Shown here: in pieces, positions 6,719 to 8,067 of the stretch
Layout of the letters: every line of letters begins with the position of its first letter
Position numbering within the stretch: the first letter of the stretch is position 1
Source of the DNA: Methanomicrobiales archaeon
GTDB taxonomy: Archaea > Halobacteriota > Methanomicrobia > Methanomicrobiales > JACTUA01
Direction of reading: 5' to 3'
Length of the DNA stretch: 8,067 bases
Assembly (NCBI GenBank): GCA_028678965.1
Contig: JAJRCM010000074.1
Span: 1 to 8,067, forward strand
Translations under genes and position numbers: made by a program
The notes under the pieces: model-generated
The model's input: the letters and a program-made list of their open reading frames with translations, nothing else
Told to the model about the DNA's origin: nothing
Databases searched by the model: none

Positions 6719-7351
6719 TTATTCAGCCGGGACTTTGGATGGCATCTTTTCAGTATATTCCTCATATTTATCCTTGGTGATGACCACAATAGAGATGTCC
6801 TCTCCGGATCCGATATCACGGCGCATCGCCGCTTTCAATGCCCTAATAGCCAGATCGACCGCGTCTTTCTCCTTCATATCCCTGCGGAACTGGTCCTCCA
6901 GAACCCCATATGCAATAGGGGAACCGGATCCCGTCGCCACAATCTCCTCTTCTTTCGTCGATCCACCCAGAGCATCTACCGAGAACACGCTCGGTCCGGT
7001 TTCGTCCACTCCACCCACGAGGAGCTGGACGTAAAAGGGATAGTACCGGTTCTGGTTCAGGTAATTGGATAAAAGGGTCGCAACGGCACTTACCGTCATC
7101 GGTCGTGCCCGGCGAACCTGAAACAGGTTGCATTCCACACTCATTAACCGAGCAAGCTGTTGGGCATCACCCACCCCACCCGCTGTGGTCATCCCGATAC
7201 GATCGGAGATCTGATATACTTTCTTTGCCTTCCTGCTGGCCACCAGATTTCCCATGGTCGCCCGCTTCTCAGTCGCGAGCACCACTCCGTCCCGGAATAC
7301 CACGCCAATGGTGGTTGTTCCCTTTAAATACTGTGACGGACCTTCATCCAT
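6719..7351 (-). CDS. psmB: 20S proteasome beta subunit (proteolytic subunit)
   Basis: This 210-residue protein is an N-terminal-nucleophile hydrolase. A short propeptide of 11 residues ends in K10-G11, and self-cleavage exposes the catalytic threonine T12 (G-T-T-T-I-G-V). E28 and K44 fall at mature positions 17 and 33, the catalytic Glu/Lys pair of archaeal beta subunits. S142, D179 and S182 correspond to the conserved Ser-Asp-Ser set, shifted by two residues. The subunit forms the two inner seven-membered rings of the 20S core, which degrades unfolded proteins with PAN or other AAA ATPases; the alpha subunit is not in this window. The ATG (7349-7351) has TGAGGT (7358-7363) six bases upstream. 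It has its own strong TATA box and is followed by aCPSF1 and the MFS gene, likely as one transcript. Length and motifs are ordinary for the family. Confidence 0.98.
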   Translation of the reverse strand: MDEGPSQYLKGTTTIGVVFRDGVVLATEKRATMGNLVASRKAKKVYQISDRIGMTTAGGVGDAQQLARLMSVECNLFQVRRARPMTVSAVATLLSNYLNQNRYYPFYVQLLVGGVDETGPSVFSVDALGGSTKEEEIVATGSGSPIAYGVLEDQFRRDMKEKDAVDLAIRALKAAMRRDIGSGEDISIVVITKDKYEEYTEKMPSKVPAE

Positions 7352-7357
7352 ATCAAA

Positions 7358-7424
7358 ACCTCAATCTCGAAGATAATCCTTCGTAAAAGTGTTTTCAGAC
7401 ATTACAACGATATATAAATTCATA
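7358..7424 (-). promoter_or_regulatory. psmB promoter: TATA box plus SD
   Basis: On the minus strand TTTATATA (7411-7418) is an exact archaeal TATA box with TATGAA directly upstream as a candidate BRE. Transcription should start near 7389, giving a leader of about 38 bases that contains the TGAGGT ribosome binding site (7358-7363). The box lies only about ten bases past the stop codon of the upstream CBS gene. psmB can therefore be transcribed independently of that gene. Confidence 0.8.
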
Positions 7425-7428
7425 AAGG

Positions 7429-8067
7429 TTATGTTTGGACCCCATCTCTACAGAGCACACCGATGAGGTCACGGTCATAGAGCATGGAGATGAGCTTCTT
7501 GTCACTGTTGATGATGGGGACCTGATCGATGCGGGCACGCCGCATCTTCAGGGCGCATTCACTAATCTCAGTATTCATGGTGACATTGATCACGTTCCGG
7601 ATCATGGCGGTCTTGACCGGTCGGTTGGGAAGTTTCACCTTCGAGACCCCGTAGGTCAGGGTATGGAGGTCACGAATGCTCTCCCATGTCCACTCATCAT
7701 CATCAGTACCGTTCGAGAAGTCGCTCGTTTCTACGCTATCCTCAATAGAGGAGTGCCTGATGAGATCTCGCTCAGAGATGATCCCGCTCAGTTTTCCATC
7801 AGAATCGAGGAGTGGGATGGCATCGAGACCGGAGATCTCCATGATCCGTCCCACGAGGGAGAGCGGGGTGTCCTCCCACAGGGCAAATGCCTGTTTCGCA
7901 TTGAACTCCTTGATTTCGTCCTTGATCTTCATCTGGGCGATAGCGTTGATCAGATCAGCAACGGAGAGTATTCCAAGGAGGTCTTTCTCTTCCACCACCG
8001 GTAACCTGCGGATGTGATGGATGTTGAGCATTTTTGCCGCTTCCTGAAGTGTGCTATCTGGACCGAT
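7429..8067 (-). CDS. Multi-CBS-domain protein, N-terminus cut by the right edge
   Basis: The frame is open to the window edge: 12 codons (I-G-P-D-S-T-L-Q-E-A-A-K) precede the internal Met at 8029-8031 and complete a CBS fold, so that Met is not the real start. Three CBS motifs are visible in the 212 residues: the first ends G-I-L-S-V-A-D-L-I, the second has G-L-D-A-I-P-L-L-D and G-I-I-S-E-R-D-L-I, and the last has R-I-D-Q-V-P-I-I-N and S-M-L-Y-D-R-D-L-I. An acidic insert leading to W-T-W-E-S-I-R-D-L and Y-G-V-S-K-V-K-L-P separates the last two and resembles a conserved segment of methanogen four-CBS proteins. CBS pairs bind adenine nucleotides (AMP, ATP, SAM) and act as energy or metabolite sensors. 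No effector domain is seen in the visible part. Its stop (7429-7431) lies just before the psmB promoter. Partner and ligand are unknown. Confidence 0.92.
   Translation of the reverse strand: MGPDSTLQEAAKMLNIHHIRRLPVVEEKDLLGILSVADLINAIAQMKIKDEIKEFNAKQAFALWEDTPLSLVGRIMEISGLDAIPLLDSDGKLSGIISERDLIRHSSIEDSVETSDFSNGTDDDEWTWESIRDLHTLTYGVSKVKLPNRPVKTAMIRNVINVTMNTEISECALKMRRARIDQVPIINSDKKLISMLYDRDLIGVLCRDGVQT

Overview
The window is euryarchaeal chromosome, most probably from a methanogen of the Methanomicrobiales (compare Methanosphaerula or Methanoregula). The evidence is a proteasome beta subunit (psmB) followed directly by the archaeal KH/metallo-beta-lactamase/beta-CASP termination factor aCPSF1, an archaeal TATA box (TTTATATA) before psmB, a methanogen-type iron-sulfur flavoprotein, a DUF2148 ferredoxin-domain protein, and a lipoprotein with a Thr/Pro-rich linker. 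The genus is inferred from general protein style, not from a search.

Left part (1-2102, all minus strand). A probable gene start runs off the left edge (1-78). Reading upstream from it come an iron-sulfur flavoprotein with an extra N-terminal domain (180-1073), a small HNH-like zinc protein (1148-1522) and a DUF2148 Fe-S protein (1560-2102). The last three are spaced 74 and 37 bases apart and may form a redox-flavoured operon, read DUF2148, then HNH-like, then flavoprotein.

Middle (2103-3730, plus strand). After a 152-base divergent spacer lie a 98-residue membrane protein with a strong ribosome binding site and a 3' T-tract (2255-2551), and a secreted TPR lipoprotein (2698-3594). A 136-base convergent spacer with a weak inverted repeat follows.

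Right part (3731-8067, all minus strand). In reading direction these are a CBS-domain protein cut by the right edge, psmB with its own strong promoter, aCPSF1 21 bases after psmB, and a compact 12-helix MFS transporter whose ATG touches the aCPSF1 stop codon. psmB and aCPSF1 are the housekeeping core: protein degradation and 3'-end formation/transcription termination. The MFS protein looks like a lineage-specific passenger translated from the same mRNA.

I see no tRNA, rRNA, CRISPR array, insertion sequence or phage gene. No clear new defence or mobile system is visible. The less ordinary items are the fused N-terminal domain on the flavoprotein, the HNH-like small protein beside it, a U-tract exactly between psmB and aCPSF1, and the aCPSF1-MFS coupling.
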